A program made the position numbers and the translations under genes. Under the pieces are notes generated by a model. That model worked only from the letters and a program-made list of their open reading frames with translations, searched no databases and was not told the DNA's origin. DNA of 64,000 nucleotides from an uncultured Bacteroidota bacterium (GTDB taxonomy: Bacteria; Bacteroidota; Bacteroidia; Flavobacteriales; Flavobacteriaceae), in assembly GCA_902626365.1 (NCBI GenBank), contig CACOFE010000001.1, forward strand, positions 1 to 64,000, read 5' to 3'. This document shows positions 31,060-41,557 of the stretch, in pieces. Every line of letters begins with the position of its first letter. Positions within the stretch are counted from its first letter, which is position 1.

Positions 31060-32109
31060 TTATATGATTAGCATTGAATCCCCATAACTAAAGAAATTAT
31101 ATTTTTCCTTAATAGCCTCTTCATAAGCTTTCTTTATAAAATCATTACCCATGAAAGCAGAGCTCATCATTAATAGTGTAGATTTTGGCATGTGAAAATT
31201 AGTTATCATGGAATTTGCAATTGTGAATTCATAAGGTGGAAAAATAAACTTATTTGTCCAACCGTCAAACTCGTTTAGTGTTCCCATCGATGATACTGAA
31301 CTTTCAATTGCTCTCATTACGGTCGTTCCAACAGCACATATTCTTCTTTTATTTACAAGGCCTTGATTTATCAAATTTGCAGATTCCTGTTCGATGATAA
31401 CTCTTTCACTGTCCATCTTATGTTTTGATAAATCTTCTACTTCAACTGGGTAAAATGAACCCAAACCAACATGCAAAGTAACCTCTGAAAATTTTATTCC
31501 TTTAATTTCCAATCTTTTAATCAAATGCTTTGAAAAATGTAATCCAGCAGTAGGAGCAGCTACAGCTCCTTCATTTTTAGCATAAATCGTCTGATATCTG
31601 TCTTTGTCTTCTGGCTCAACTTCTCTATTTATGTATTTTGGTAATGGTGTTTCTCCTAATTCAATTAATAGTTTTCTAAAATCTTCATAACCAACATCAC
31701 ATAAAAACCTTAGTGTTCTTCCTCTTGAAGTTGTATTATCAATAACTTCAGCAACAAGATTATTATCACTACCGAAATAAAGTTTATTTCCTATTCTAAT
31801 TTTCCTTGCAGGATCAACCAAAACATCCCATAATCTTTGTTCAGCATTTAATTCACGCAGCAAAAAAACCTCAATTCTAGCACCGGTTTTTTCTTTATTG
31901 CCATATAAACGAGCTGGGAAAACTTTTGTATTATTAAGAACAATGACATCGTTTTCATCAAAGTACTCGATCATATCCTTAAATTGTCTATGCTTGATCG
32001 AATAGTCTTTTCTATCTATAACCATTAATCTGGCTTCATCTCGATTTTTATTTGGATATTCAGCTACCAATTCCTTTGGTAACTCATAATTAAAATCTGA
32101 AAGTTTCAT
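31060..32109 (-). CDS. queA: S-adenosylmethionine:tRNA ribosyltransferase-isomerase
   Basis: [54 protein letters not shown]. Alternative start at 32115. Confidence 0.95.
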   Translation of the reverse strand: MKLSDFNYELPKELVAEYPNKNRDEARLMVIDRKDYSIKHRQFKDMIEYFDENDVIVLNNTKVFPARLYGNKEKTGARIEVFLLRELNAEQRLWDVLVDPARKIRIGNKLYFGSDNNLVAEVIDNTTSRGRTLRFLCDVGYEDFRKLLIELGETPLPKYINREVEPEDKDRYQTIYAKNEGAVAAPTAGLHFSKHLIKRLEIKGIKFSEVTLHVGLGSFYPVEVEDLSKHKMDSERVIIEQESANLINQGLVNKRRICAVGTTVMRAIESSVSSMGTLNEFDGWTNKFIFPPYEFTIANSMITNFHMPKSTLLMMSSAFMGNDFIKKAYEEAIKEKYNFFSYGDSMLII

Positions 32110-32138
32110 TCTCATATAAAAGGGGGTTTTGAAAGTTG

Positions 32139-32170
32139 CAAATATACAATGTGGAAATAGGGGATGTCAA
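32139..32170 (-). promoter_or_regulatory. Bacteroidota-type promoter for queA: TTG-N21-TATATTTG
   Basis: Minus-strand TTG (32170-32168), 21-nt spacer, TATATTTG (32146-32139). Confidence 0.65.
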
Positions 32171-32185
32171 GTAATTTGACAAAAA

Positions 32186-33400
32186 TTATTCAGAATATAT
32201 AGCTATTCTCTCTAAATCTGACCAAAAGGAACTATAGGATTTACTTACAACTTTAGGATCTTTGATTATAATTTTGACTTTAGTCGCCAAACAAGCGAAT
32301 GACATTGCCATTCTGTGATCATCATATGTTTCTATTAATACATTTGGTTTTAAAAAATCAACATTATCAAAAGAAATGGAATCATCGGTAATTATAACTT
32401 TTAGATTAAACTTGCTTAACTCCTTCTTTAATGCTAAAAGTCTATCAGTTTCTTTAATTTTTAATGTATGTAGACCAGTTAAATTACATTTAATTCCAAG
32501 ACCCAAACAAGTGACACAAATTGTTTGTGCTAAATCTGGGTTTGAAGTTAAATCAAATGAAAATTTATCAGTATTAGATTCGACTTTTTTTAAAATTACA
32601 AGATCATCTTTATATGTTGTTTTAACCCCAAATGATTTGTAAATGTCTGCAACTTTAGAATCACCTTGTAAACTTTTAAAAGAAAATTTTGAAAGCTTCA
32701 AGCTAAAACCAATTTTTGCTAGTGCAACAACTGAATAGAAATAAGAGGCTGAAGACCAGTCAGACTCAATATAATGTTTTTTAGATTCAATTTTCTGAAG
32801 TTCACAAATAGATATTTGGTTTTCTGTTCTAGTAATTTCAACTCCGAGTTTTTTTAGTAAAGAAATGGTCATATCAATATATGGCTTCGATGTCTTCCTT
32901 CCTGTTAATTGTATTTTCAATCCTCCTGAAATCTTAGGGGCGATTAATAATAAAGATGATATATATTGACTACTTGTTGAAGAATCTATAATCAAATTCT
33001 TACTAATTAATTCGGATGGTTTAATGAGAAGAGGTGGATAACCTTCCTTATCTATATAATGAATTGAGGCCCCAATTTCACGAAGAGAATCCACTAGTAT
33101 TTTAATTGGTCGATTATGCATTCTTTGGGAACCTCTTAATACTATCTCTTTTTTAGTGGTTAATGAAAAGTATGAGGTTAAAAATCTCATTGCCGTTCCT
33201 GCATGACCGATATCAATAGTACTTGATTTAGAACTCAGAGCTTTTAATAAATAATTTGTGTCATCTGAATTTGATATATTTTCCAAGGACAACTTTTTAA
33301 AAAGCGAGCTTAAAATTAATAACCTATTAGATTCACTTTTCGATCCTGGAATAACAATATGAGCATCTTCAAGTTGAGCACTCTTCAATGAAAAATTCAT
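32186..33400 (-). CDS. aroA: 3-phosphoshikimate 1-carboxyvinyltransferase
   Basis: GSKSESNRLLILSSL; GHAGTAMRFLTSYFS; SSQYISSLLL; ETYDDHRMAMSFA. Confidence 0.95.
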   Translation of the reverse strand: MNFSLKSAQLEDAHIVIPGSKSESNRLLILSSLFKKLSLENISNSDDTNYLLKALSSKSSTIDIGHAGTAMRFLTSYFSLTTKKEIVLRGSQRMHNRPIKILVDSLREIGASIHYIDKEGYPPLLIKPSELISKNLIIDSSTSSQYISSLLLIAPKISGGLKIQLTGRKTSKPYIDMTISLLKKLGVEITRTENQISICELQKIESKKHYIESDWSSASYFYSVVALAKIGFSLKLSKFSFKSLQGDSKVADIYKSFGVKTTYKDDLVILKKVESNTDKFSFDLTSNPDLAQTICVTCLGLGIKCNLTGLHTLKIKETDRLLALKKELSKFNLKVIITDDSISFDNVDFLKPNVLIETYDDHRMAMSFACLATKVKIIIKDPKVVSKSYSSFWSDLERIAIYSE

Positions 33401-33726
33401 TAGTCAAGTTTTTGATTTGAATGATGTCTATCATGATCTCGTTTTGCTTTCATATTTAGTCTATTGTCGAATGATGTTTGAAGGTCAACTCCTGTTTGAT
33501 TTGCAAGACATAACAAAACAAATAAAACATCCGAAAGTTCACCAGCTAAATCAACTTCTTTGTCGGATTCTTTAAAACTTTGTTCTCCATATTGACGGGA
33601 AATTATCCGAGCTACTTCACCAACTTCTTCAGTAAGTTGTGCCATATTTGTCAATTCATTAAAATATCTTACCCCGTGTTTTTTTATCCAATTATCAACT
33701 TTTAACTGTAAATTTTTTATTTCCAT
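33400..33726 (-). CDS. MazG-type nucleotide pyrophosphohydrolase
   Basis: NMAQLTEEVGEVARIISRQYGEQ...DLAGELSDVLFVLLCLANQTGVDL (EExxE...ExxD). Confidence 0.9.
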   Translation of the reverse strand: MEIKNLQLKVDNWIKKHGVRYFNELTNMAQLTEEVGEVARIISRQYGEQSFKESDKEVDLAGELSDVLFVLLCLANQTGVDLQTSFDNRLNMKAKRDHDRHHSNQKLD

Positions 33727-33740
33727 TTTATGAATTTTTG

Positions 33741-36209
33741 TTAGCTGTTTTTTAAAGCCTCATCAATCATTGAAATACAATAATTTATATGACTCTTGAT
33801 GGCATTATCAGAATATTTTTTTACAGCTCTTTTTAAATCTTTTTTTAGATCTAATAAAGAGCCCATTGTTATTGATCTAATATCAGAAACATTTACATTT
33901 ATATTTGTTATATAATCCTCCCATCCAGATCTAAATTCTTGATCATTTTTCATAATATATGTTAATCTTGATATATAGCTTCTTTGTAAATTTCTTCTGT
34001 AAACATCAATATTTTTAGTACCTTTCAATTCAGACCAAATTCCTCTTTTTAGATCATTCATCATTTCATTTAAAGAATATGAGTTTAAGCCGTTTAATGC
34101 TTCATTTTCAATCATTCTTGCCATTCTTCCAAAGTCTAGAATTCTATTTAGATAACTTGATTGTAATGATCTAATTCTCTCGGTAGTTCCTGCATATTCA
34201 ATTTTATTTAAAATTTCTTTGTTTATCATCCATGTAGGAGTTTCAAATAAATTTTCATTCAGAAATTTTAAACATTCTTTTTGATGATTTTTATCTACAT
34301 GTGTATATACCGCTCCGTCTTGATCAGAGGTTTTATAATATTGATATACTCCACCAATATTGGTAGTTACATGTCCCATATATCTTCTGAATTGATTTAG
34401 AACTTGCGAATACATGTATTCCAACTCGTCATAGTTCTCACCATCTTTAGTTGTCCATTCCATTAAGTTTGGAACAATTCTCTTGAGATTTTTTATTCCA
34501 TAACTACTTGCTTTAATTGCATTATCGCCTAGATCTTCAGTTTGTGAACTTGGATCAATACCACCACTAGGCCCAAATCTGTACATTAAATCATCTTCCT
34601 TTTCAATAATCCATTTTTTTAAAATATCTTTTTCCTCCTCCTCTGTAACATCAAGTATAGGTTTGTATCCCCACATTACCGAAAATTTATCATAAATACC
34701 AACATTTGGAGAATCCCAGTGAGATGGCATTAGAACTACTCCTTTATCTTCTGGCTGAGCAACATAATTAAATCGTGCATAGTCCATAACAGAGGGTGCA
34801 GTTCCATATTTTTTTGTGAAAGTTGCTGACCTGAGTGAATCAACAGGAAAGGCACTACTACTACCCATATTATGTGGAAGACCAATTGTATGTCCTACCT
34901 CATGTGCTGAAACAAATCGAATCAACTCTCCCATCAATTCATCTTTAAACTCGGTGCTTCTTGCATCTGGATCTACAGCTGATGTCTGAATAAAATACCA
35001 ATTTCTAAGTAATTTCATTACATTATGATACCAATTAATATCTGATTCAATTATTTCTCCAGATCTCGGATCACTAACATGGGGTCCGTTTGCATTTAAA
35101 GTAGGTGAAGCTAAATATCTCACAACAGAATATCTAATATCTTCTGGGCTCCAATCAGGATCCTCCTCCTTAGATGGAGGGTCTTTTGCTATAATTGCAT
35201 TTTTGAAACCAGCAGCTTCAAAGGCTGCTTGCCAATCTTCAATTCCCTGCTTTAAATATTTTCTCCACTTTTTTGGAGTTGCTCTATCCACATAATATAC
35301 GATAGGTTTTTTTGGTTCAACCAACTCTCCTCTTTTATATTTTTCAATATCTTCATCTTTAATTTCTAATCTCCATCTATCTAGATATCTAACAGTCTCT
35401 GCTTCTTGATTATCGATACCATAATCTGTTTGACTTGTTGTAAACCATCCAACTCTTTCATCATAATATCTCCTCTTCATTGGTTCCTTAGGTAGAAGAA
35501 TCATTGAATTATTTAAAACCATAGAAATCTGACCATTTTTTGCCTCTGAGGATTTATATGTTTTAATGTGTTTTGCCTCAATATTCATGGGAAAACTTCT
35601 TATAGATTCAATAAATGAAAGTTTAGAATCTAAACCTGTAATTTTATTTCTCTTTCTACTAAATTGCGGATATCCAAATGATTTGACATCATTTTTGTAT
35701 AAACTGGTGACATCTATGACTACTGAATTTTTATCATTATTGGTAACCTCTATTTTAAAACTTGCAATTATTGGTTCAAAATTAGCATTAGAAACTGCCT
35801 CCTTTATGGGAAGAGAATCAGATGCATAATTTGAGTATGAAATTTCCTTTAATAAAATATTATCATTAAATCTCTGCCAACTTAAAACCTGTTCACTCAT
35901 TTTATGACGATTAATAGGAATTTCTTTTGAAAGATTTACAACTCTAGTAACCATTAACATATCTCTACCTAAAAGAGTATCGTTAATTTCATAGTAATAT
36001 TTGTCATCTACTTTGTGAACATCAAATAAGCCATTGTCGGTTATCGCATCTTCATTAATTAAATCTGAATAAACTTTTTCTTTTTTCTCCTTTTTGTCTG
36101 AGCTATCATCCTTTGATTTTTTTTCATCATTTTGTGAAAATGTCAATAGACTCATCAAAAAAATACTAATAAAAAAAGTAGTTTTTTTGGTTTTTGTGTA
36201 AGTTTTCAT
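33741..36209 (-). CDS. Secreted zinc-dependent metalloprotease (DUF5117/DUF4953-type)
   Basis: HEVGHTIGLPHNMGSS zincin motif; PSVMDYARFNYVAQPED. Confidence 0.88.
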   Translation of the reverse strand: MKTYTKTKKTTFFISIFLMSLLTFSQNDEKKSKDDSSDKKEKKEKVYSDLINEDAITDNGLFDVHKVDDKYYYEINDTLLGRDMLMVTRVVNLSKEIPINRHKMSEQVLSWQRFNDNILLKEISYSNYASDSLPIKEAVSNANFEPIIASFKIEVTNNDKNSVVIDVTSLYKNDVKSFGYPQFSRKRNKITGLDSKLSFIESIRSFPMNIEAKHIKTYKSSEAKNGQISMVLNNSMILLPKEPMKRRYYDERVGWFTTSQTDYGIDNQEAETVRYLDRWRLEIKDEDIEKYKRGELVEPKKPIVYYVDRATPKKWRKYLKQGIEDWQAAFEAAGFKNAIIAKDPPSKEEDPDWSPEDIRYSVVRYLASPTLNANGPHVSDPRSGEIIESDINWYHNVMKLLRNWYFIQTSAVDPDARSTEFKDELMGELIRFVSAHEVGHTIGLPHNMGSSSAFPVDSLRSATFTKKYGTAPSVMDYARFNYVAQPEDKGVVLMPSHWDSPNVGIYDKFSVMWGYKPILDVTEEEEKDILKKWIIEKEDDLMYRFGPSGGIDPSSQTEDLGDNAIKASSYGIKNLKRIVPNLMEWTTKDGENYDELEYMYSQVLNQFRRYMGHVTTNIGGVYQYYKTSDQDGAVYTHVDKNHQKECLKFLNENLFETPTWMINKEILNKIEYAGTTERIRSLQSSYLNRILDFGRMARMIENEALNGLNSYSLNEMMNDLKRGIWSELKGTKNIDVYRRNLQRSYISRLTYIMKNDQEFRSGWEDYITNINVNVSDIRSITMGSLLDLKKDLKRAVKKYSDNAIKSHINYCISMIDEALKNS

Positions 36210-36215
36210 AAGTGT

Positions 36216-36656
36216 TTAGTTTTCTAAGATTATTGTTACCGGGCCATCATTAATCAAATTAATTTTCATGTCAGCACCAAATTTTCCTGTCTTAATTTTT
36301 GTTTTTATATATGTTTGTAATTCTTTTATAAAACTATTATAAATTTTAATAGCATTTTCTGGTTTGGCAGCTTTAATAAAGCTTGGGCGATTTCCTTTTT
36401 TTGTGTCTGCATATAAAGTAAATTGACTAACCAATAAAATTTCTCCATTAATATCATTTATATTTTTATTCATTTTCCCAAATTCGTCATTGAAAATTCT
36501 AAGTTTTGAAACTTTACTTGCTATTTTGTTCAAAACACTTTCATTATCATTTGCAGAGATTCCAATGAATATTACCATTCCGTATCCAATCGAAGAATAT
36601 ATCTTTTTATCAATTGTTAAATTTGATTCTATTACTCTTTGAATAACTAATTTCAA
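36216..36656 (-). CDS. dtd: D-aminoacyl-tRNA deacylase
   Basis: MKLVIQRVIESNLTID...ILLVSQFTLYADTKKGNRPSF; NDGPVTIILE. Confidence 0.95.
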   Translation of the reverse strand: MKLVIQRVIESNLTIDKKIYSSIGYGMVIFIGISANDNESVLNKIASKVSKLRIFNDEFGKMNKNINDINGEILLVSQFTLYADTKKGNRPSFIKAAKPENAIKIYNSFIKELQTYIKTKIKTGKFGADMKINLINDGPVTIILEN

Positions 36657-36657
36657 T

Positions 36658-37587
36658 TTATCTATGTTTTAAATTATCATCATTTATTATTTGAATATAG
36701 CTGTCATACCTAGATTTTGAAATTTCTCCAGACTTTACTTTTTCTTTCACATAGCATTTAGGCTCGTTTAAATGTATACAATTATTAAACTTACATTTTG
36801 ATTTAACATGAAAAAATTCAGGAAAATAATTACTAATCTCATCTATATTATAATTCACTAATCCAAATCCTTTTATCCCTGGTGTATCTATAAGTTTAAT
36901 GTTATTTTCAAGATCATAAAGTTCCGCATAAGTAGTTGTATGCTTACCTTGTGAATGTTGATCTGAAATATTACCTACTTTTAAATTTAAAGCACCATCT
37001 ATTGCATTAATTATTGATGTTTTACCCACACCGGAATGTCCTCCTAACATTATGGTTTTATTTGATATTTTATTCTCCAATTCTTTAATACCTTTACCTG
37101 AATTTGCACATGTTTTAATTGTTTCATAACCAATACTATCATAAATATTAATCAGAGAATTTAATGAATCTTCATCTGCTTCATCATATAAATCACACTT
37201 ATTAAAAACTAGCAGGGTTTTGATTGAATACGCTTCAGCACTTACTAAAAATCTATCAATAAAACTAGTAGTTGTAATCGGATTTTTTAAAGTAATAACC
37301 AGTAAAAGAAGATCTATATTTGATGCTAAAATATGTGTCTGCTTTGATAGATTAACAGACTTTCTTAAAATATAGTTTCTTCTTTCAAATATTTTTTTTA
37401 TGATACCAACTTCTTGCTGATCGTTGTCTTCAACATCAAATTCAACAAAATCTCCAACTACAACTGGGTTTGTACTATTTATATTTTCCAGTCTAAGTTT
37501 CCCTTTAATCTTACACTCAAATGTGTCTCCGGTTTCAGATTTAACCGTGTACCATGAACCTGTTGATTTGTAGACTAATCCTTTCAA
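36658..37587 (-). CDS. rsgA: Ribosome small subunit-dependent GTPase A
   Basis: LGGHSGVGKTSIINAI circularly permuted GTPase; DTPGIKGFG; CKFNNCIHLNEPKCYVKEKV zinc motif. Confidence 0.95.
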   Translation of the reverse strand: MKGLVYKSTGSWYTVKSETGDTFECKIKGKLRLENINSTNPVVVGDFVEFDVEDNDQQEVGIIKKIFERRNYILRKSVNLSKQTHILASNIDLLLLVITLKNPITTTSFIDRFLVSAEAYSIKTLLVFNKCDLYDEADEDSLNSLINIYDSIGYETIKTCANSGKGIKELENKISNKTIMLGGHSGVGKTSIINAIDGALNLKVGNISDQHSQGKHTTTYAELYDLENNIKLIDTPGIKGFGLVNYNIDEISNYFPEFFHVKSKCKFNNCIHLNEPKCYVKEKVKSGEISKSRYDSYIQIINDDNLKHR

Positions 37588-37593
37588 ATATGC

Positions 37594-38676
37594 TTAATTC
37601 TTTATTATTTTTTCTTGGTGATTTATTGATTCTTGATGAATTGCCTTGAAAACTTTTAAAATAAATTCTTCACTTAAGTTTTTTTCATCACCCTCTAAAA
37701 TCATTTTCCCTAAAATTTCATTCCATCTTTTAGACTGAAGTACAGCAACATTATTTTTTTTCTTTAAAAGACCAATTTTTTCTGCAACTTTCATTCTATT
37801 GCCCAAGATATCGATTAATTGATTGTCATGAACATTAATCTGTGCTCTTAAATTATCTAAATTATCTAAGTATGCTTCATCATCATTTGTGACACGTCTG
37901 ATTATAAGATTTTTAGTCAATTCTTTTAATTTTTCAGGGGTTATTTGCTGTTTGGCATCACTCCATGCATTATCTGGATCATTATGAGATTCAATCATCA
38001 ATCCATCATAATTTAAGTCTAGTGCAGTTTGACATAAATCAAAAATAAGATCTCTTCTTCCAGCTATGTGTGAGGGGTCCAGAATCAATGGCAAATCAGG
38101 AAGTCTTCTTTGAAGATCAATAGCAATTTGCCACTCTGGATTATTTCTATATTTTGTTTTTTCATAAGTTGAAAACCCTCGATGTATTGCTCCAATATTT
38201 TTAATATTTGAAGAAAAAAATCTTTCAATTGCTCCTAACCACAAGGATAAATCAGGGTTTACAGGGTTTTTAATTAGAACAATTTTTTCAGTACCTCGAA
38301 GTGCTTCCGCGATTTCTTGAACGATAAATGGGCTTACAGTTGTCCTAGCTCCAATCCACAAAATATCAATTTCATTTTTAAGTGCTAAGTCAACATGGTT
38401 AGCATTAGCAACCTCGGTAGTAGTAAGAATTCCTGTCTCTTTTTTTACTTTTTTCATCCACTGTAATGCTAAAGATCCAACACCTTCAAAATTTCCAGGT
38501 CTTGTTCTTGGCTTCCAAATACCTGCTCTATAAACTATTGTATCAGAATCTTTAAGCTGGTGTGCAATATCTAAAACTTGATTCTCTGTTTCGGCACTAC
38601 ATGGTCCTGCAATTAAAAGTGGGTGTGAAAGATTCATATCATCCAACCATTTTCTCAAATTTTTACTATTCTTCAT
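37594..38676 (-). CDS. Bifunctional 3-deoxy-7-phosphoheptulonate synthase / chorismate mutase type II
   Basis: LIAGPCSAETENQVLDIA...YRAGIWKPRTRPGNFEGVG; C-terminal LDNLRAQINVHDNQLIDILGNRMKVAEKIGLLKKKNN AroQ domain. Confidence 0.93.
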   Translation of the reverse strand: MKNSKNLRKWLDDMNLSHPLLIAGPCSAETENQVLDIAHQLKDSDTIVYRAGIWKPRTRPGNFEGVGSLALQWMKKVKKETGILTTTEVANANHVDLALKNEIDILWIGARTTVSPFIVQEIAEALRGTEKIVLIKNPVNPDLSLWLGAIERFFSSNIKNIGAIHRGFSTYEKTKYRNNPEWQIAIDLQRRLPDLPLILDPSHIAGRRDLIFDLCQTALDLNYDGLMIESHNDPDNAWSDAKQQITPEKLKELTKNLIIRRVTNDDEAYLDNLDNLRAQINVHDNQLIDILGNRMKVAEKIGLLKKKNNVAVLQSKRWNEILGKMILEGDEKNLSEEFILKVFKAIHQESINHQEKIIKN

Positions 38677-38679
38677 ATT

Positions 38680-39534
38680 CTAATTTATTCCTTTTAAAAT
38701 TGTTTTTATATAATTAGTTGACTTTAATTGAGATTCAACTTCATTGAATCTATCTTTTTTAATCAAAGAATTTATATTTACTAAATTTTCAATGTAATCA
38801 TCTAATGATTTAATAATATTTTTTTTATTATCCTCAAAAATATCTGTCCACATTTCAGGTGAACTTTTTGCTAATCTAACTGTTGATTCAAAACCACTTC
38901 CAGCCATATCAAAAATATTCTTTTCATTTTTTTCTTCATCCATCACGGTTTTACCTAACATGAAGGAACTTATATGGGATAAATGTGAGACGTAAGCAAT
39001 ATGCTTATCATGAGAATCAGAGTCCATATAGCCAATTTTCATTTTCATTAAGTTAAATATTTTTAGTCCACGCTCAAGTATCGATTTATCTGTTTTATCC
39101 TTATCGCATATGATTATATTTTTTCCTTCGAATAAGCCTTCATGAGCAGCCACGGGTCCTGAGAATTCTGTTCCAGCAATCGGATGGGTAGCTAGAAAAT
39201 TTTGACGATTAGGATGGTCTTTTACAATTTGGCAAATACTTTTTTTTGTGGAACCAAAATCAATAACTAAGCTATTATTATTCACAGATTTTAAAACGAT
39301 CGGCAGAATATTAAGTATGGATTTAACAGGGACCGAGATTAGAATAATATCTGGATTATTTATTTTTGAAAGTTCAGATGTTTCATCGATTAATTTCAAC
39401 TCAAGAGCTTTCTGAAGGTGAATTTCTGACTTGTCTATTCCAATAATTGTAGATTTTGGAAATAACTTTCTCATATCAATGGCGAAGCTGCCACCAATAA
39501 GACCAACACCAATCACATAAATTTTCTTTTTCAT
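38680..39534 (-). CDS. tyrA: Prephenate dehydrogenase
   Basis: YVIGVGLIGGSFAIDMRK Rossmann; THPIAGTEFSGP; HDKHIAYVSHLSH. Confidence 0.93.
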   Translation of the reverse strand: MKKKIYVIGVGLIGGSFAIDMRKLFPKSTIIGIDKSEIHLQKALELKLIDETSELSKINNPDIILISVPVKSILNILPIVLKSVNNNSLVIDFGSTKKSICQIVKDHPNRQNFLATHPIAGTEFSGPVAAHEGLFEGKNIIICDKDKTDKSILERGLKIFNLMKMKIGYMDSDSHDKHIAYVSHLSHISSFMLGKTVMDEEKNEKNIFDMAGSGFESTVRLAKSSPEMWTDIFEDNKKNIIKSLDDYIENLVNINSLIKKDRFNEVESQLKSTNYIKTILKGIN

Positions 39535-40694
39535 AATCTTAATATTGCTTTCTTAATATTGGTTTCAGAATTGCAGAGTGAAATCCTTACATATCCTTCA
39601 CCATTTGATCCAAAAATACTGCCAGGTGCAATAAAAATACCTTTATCATTTAAAAGACTATCCACATAATCTATAGAGGTTTTATCACTTTTAATCTTAG
39701 CCCAAACAAACATTCCCGATGAAGATCTTGAAAAATCACAATTTAATTTATCAGCTAATTCCCATACTAATTTTCTTCTTTTTGAATATTCAAAGTTCAA
39801 GTTTTTAAACCAATCCTTTGATTGACTTAATGCTGAGACAGCACCCATTTGTAAAGGAAAAAACATGCCTGAATCAACATTACTTTTCACCTTTAAAATA
39901 TTTGAAATGTATTCAGGATTTGCCACAGCAAACCCTAATCTCCATCCAGCCATGTTAAAACTTTTACTTAAAGAATTTAACTCAATACAAATATCTCTGG
40001 CTCCGTTAACATTCATAATACTTAATGGATTATCATTTAAAATGAAACTATATGGATTATCATTTACGATTAAAATATTATTAGACTTCGCAAAATTTAT
40101 AATTTCAGAAAAATTCTCTTGGGATGCTACAGCTCCTGTTGGCATATGAGGATAATTAATCCACATTATCTTAACTCTAGATAAATCAAGTTTAGTTAAT
40201 TGCTCCAAATCAGGCAACCAGTTATTTTTTTCATTTAAATCGTAATATATAATTTCATTTCCGATCAACTTTGTTATTGATGAATATGTTGGATATCCGG
40301 GATTTGGTATTAAGACTTTATCATCTTCAGAAAGAAAAGACATTGAAATATGAAAAATTCCCTCCTTACTTCCAATCAATGGTAAAATTTCAGATTGATA
40401 ATTTAAATCACAATTATAATGTAACTTATAAAAATTTGATATTTCCTTTCTAAATTTTTCAACTCCGATATAGCTTTGATATTTATGCGCTCCAGCAATA
40501 TTTAACGAATCTTTTAATTTTTTTATTACCGGAGTTGGAGGAGATAAATCTGGACTTCCAATTCCCAGGTTGATTATATCTTCTCCAGAATCAATTAAAG
40601 ACTTTACCTCTCTCAGCTTGGTGGAAAAATAATACTCACTTAAACCTTCTATTCTTTTTGAAAATTCAATCATCTTTAGAGTTTTTGTATTCAC
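39531..40694 (-). CDS. Pyridoxal-phosphate aminotransferase, class I/II (aromatic/aspartate type)
   Basis: NLGIGSPDLSPP; IVNDNPYSFIL; LNSLSKSFNMAGWRLGF. Confidence 0.92.
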   Translation of the reverse strand: MNTKTLKMIEFSKRIEGLSEYYFSTKLREVKSLIDSGEDIINLGIGSPDLSPPTPVIKKLKDSLNIAGAHKYQSYIGVEKFRKEISNFYKLHYNCDLNYQSEILPLIGSKEGIFHISMSFLSEDDKVLIPNPGYPTYSSITKLIGNEIIYYDLNEKNNWLPDLEQLTKLDLSRVKIMWINYPHMPTGAVASQENFSEIINFAKSNNILIVNDNPYSFILNDNPLSIMNVNGARDICIELNSLSKSFNMAGWRLGFAVANPEYISNILKVKSNVDSGMFFPLQMGAVSALSQSKDWFKNLNFEYSKRRKLVWELADKLNCDFSRSSSGMFVWAKIKSDKTSIDYVDSLLNDKGIFIAPGSIFGSNGEGYVRISLCNSETNIKKAILRL

Positions 40695-41493
40695 CTAATA
40701 CTTTAAAATCTTTAGCCATAATTTCAATTATGGACTTAGCCTTAAAATAATCTTCTAATTTATCAAAAGTGACATCAACAAAAAATGAGTATCTCCAAGG
40801 AGTTTGAATCTTAGGCATTGATTGAATCTTAGTTAAATTTAACTTACAATCACTTAAAACATTTAAAATAGCTGCCAAACTTCCCCTTTTATGATCCAGT
40901 TCAAATTTTACTGAGGCCTTATTAAAATTTAAGTTTTTAGTTGGACCTTTTTTTTGAAGAATAACAAATCTTGTTTGATTCTTTTTTATAGTTTGAATAT
41001 TATCATTTATAATATCAAGTCCATAAATTTTTGAGGCTAAATCACTTGCAATTGCACCTAAACCCTTTATTTTATTTTCAGAAATTTTCTTTGCTACATG
41101 AGCAGTATCCTTATCCTCGATTAAAACAATATCCGCATTATCTTTAAAAAAATCTCTGCATTGAAGAAGAGCCATGGGATGAGACTGAACTTCTTTTATA
41201 TCTTCAATTGATTGACCTTTTAAGGCAATCAAATTATGTGTTATTTGAAGATAATATTCACCTACAATATTTACTCCATATTCATCAATCAATGCATAAT
41301 TAGGAATAATAGATCCAGCAGTAGAATTTTCTATTGCCATGATAGCATAATCTATTTTATCATTAAATAAATTTAAAATCAATTCCTCGAAGGAAAGATA
41401 TTCAATCAAATTAATATATTCTTGAAAATAGTTGTTAGCAACTATGTGATGAAATGAACCCTTTATTCCCTGTATACCTACATTTTTTTTCAT
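40666..41493 (-). CDS. pheA: Prephenate dehydratase with ACT domain
   Basis: IQGIKGSFHHIVA...AIMAIENSTAGSI...NQTRFVIL...HKRGSLAAILNVLSDCKLNLTKIQSMP. Start at 41493 (MKKNVGI) preferred over 41523, which would place the palindrome in the coding region. Confidence 0.93.
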   Translation of the reverse strand: MKKNVGIQGIKGSFHHIVANNYFQEYINLIEYLSFEELILNLFNDKIDYAIMAIENSTAGSIIPNYALIDEYGVNIVGEYYLQITHNLIALKGQSIEDIKEVQSHPMALLQCRDFFKDNADIVLIEDKDTAHVAKKISENKIKGLGAIASDLASKIYGLDIINDNIQTIKKNQTRFVILQKKGPTKNLNFNKASVKFELDHKRGSLAAILNVLSDCKLNLTKIQSMPKIQTPWRYSFFVDVTFDKLEDYFKAKSIIEIMAKDFKVLGEYKNSKDD

Positions 41494-41520
41494 AAAAAAA
41501 AAGTCTCGAAATTTCGAGAC
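41494..41520 (-). terminator. Intrinsic terminator/attenuator directly abutting the pheA start codon
   Basis: Minus strand GTCTCGAAATTTCGAGAC (perfect 18-bp palindrome, 41520-41503) followed by T9 (41502-41494). Confidence 0.8.
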
Positions 41521-41557
41521 CATAAATAATTTTGATTAGTTTATATTACAACAGCCT

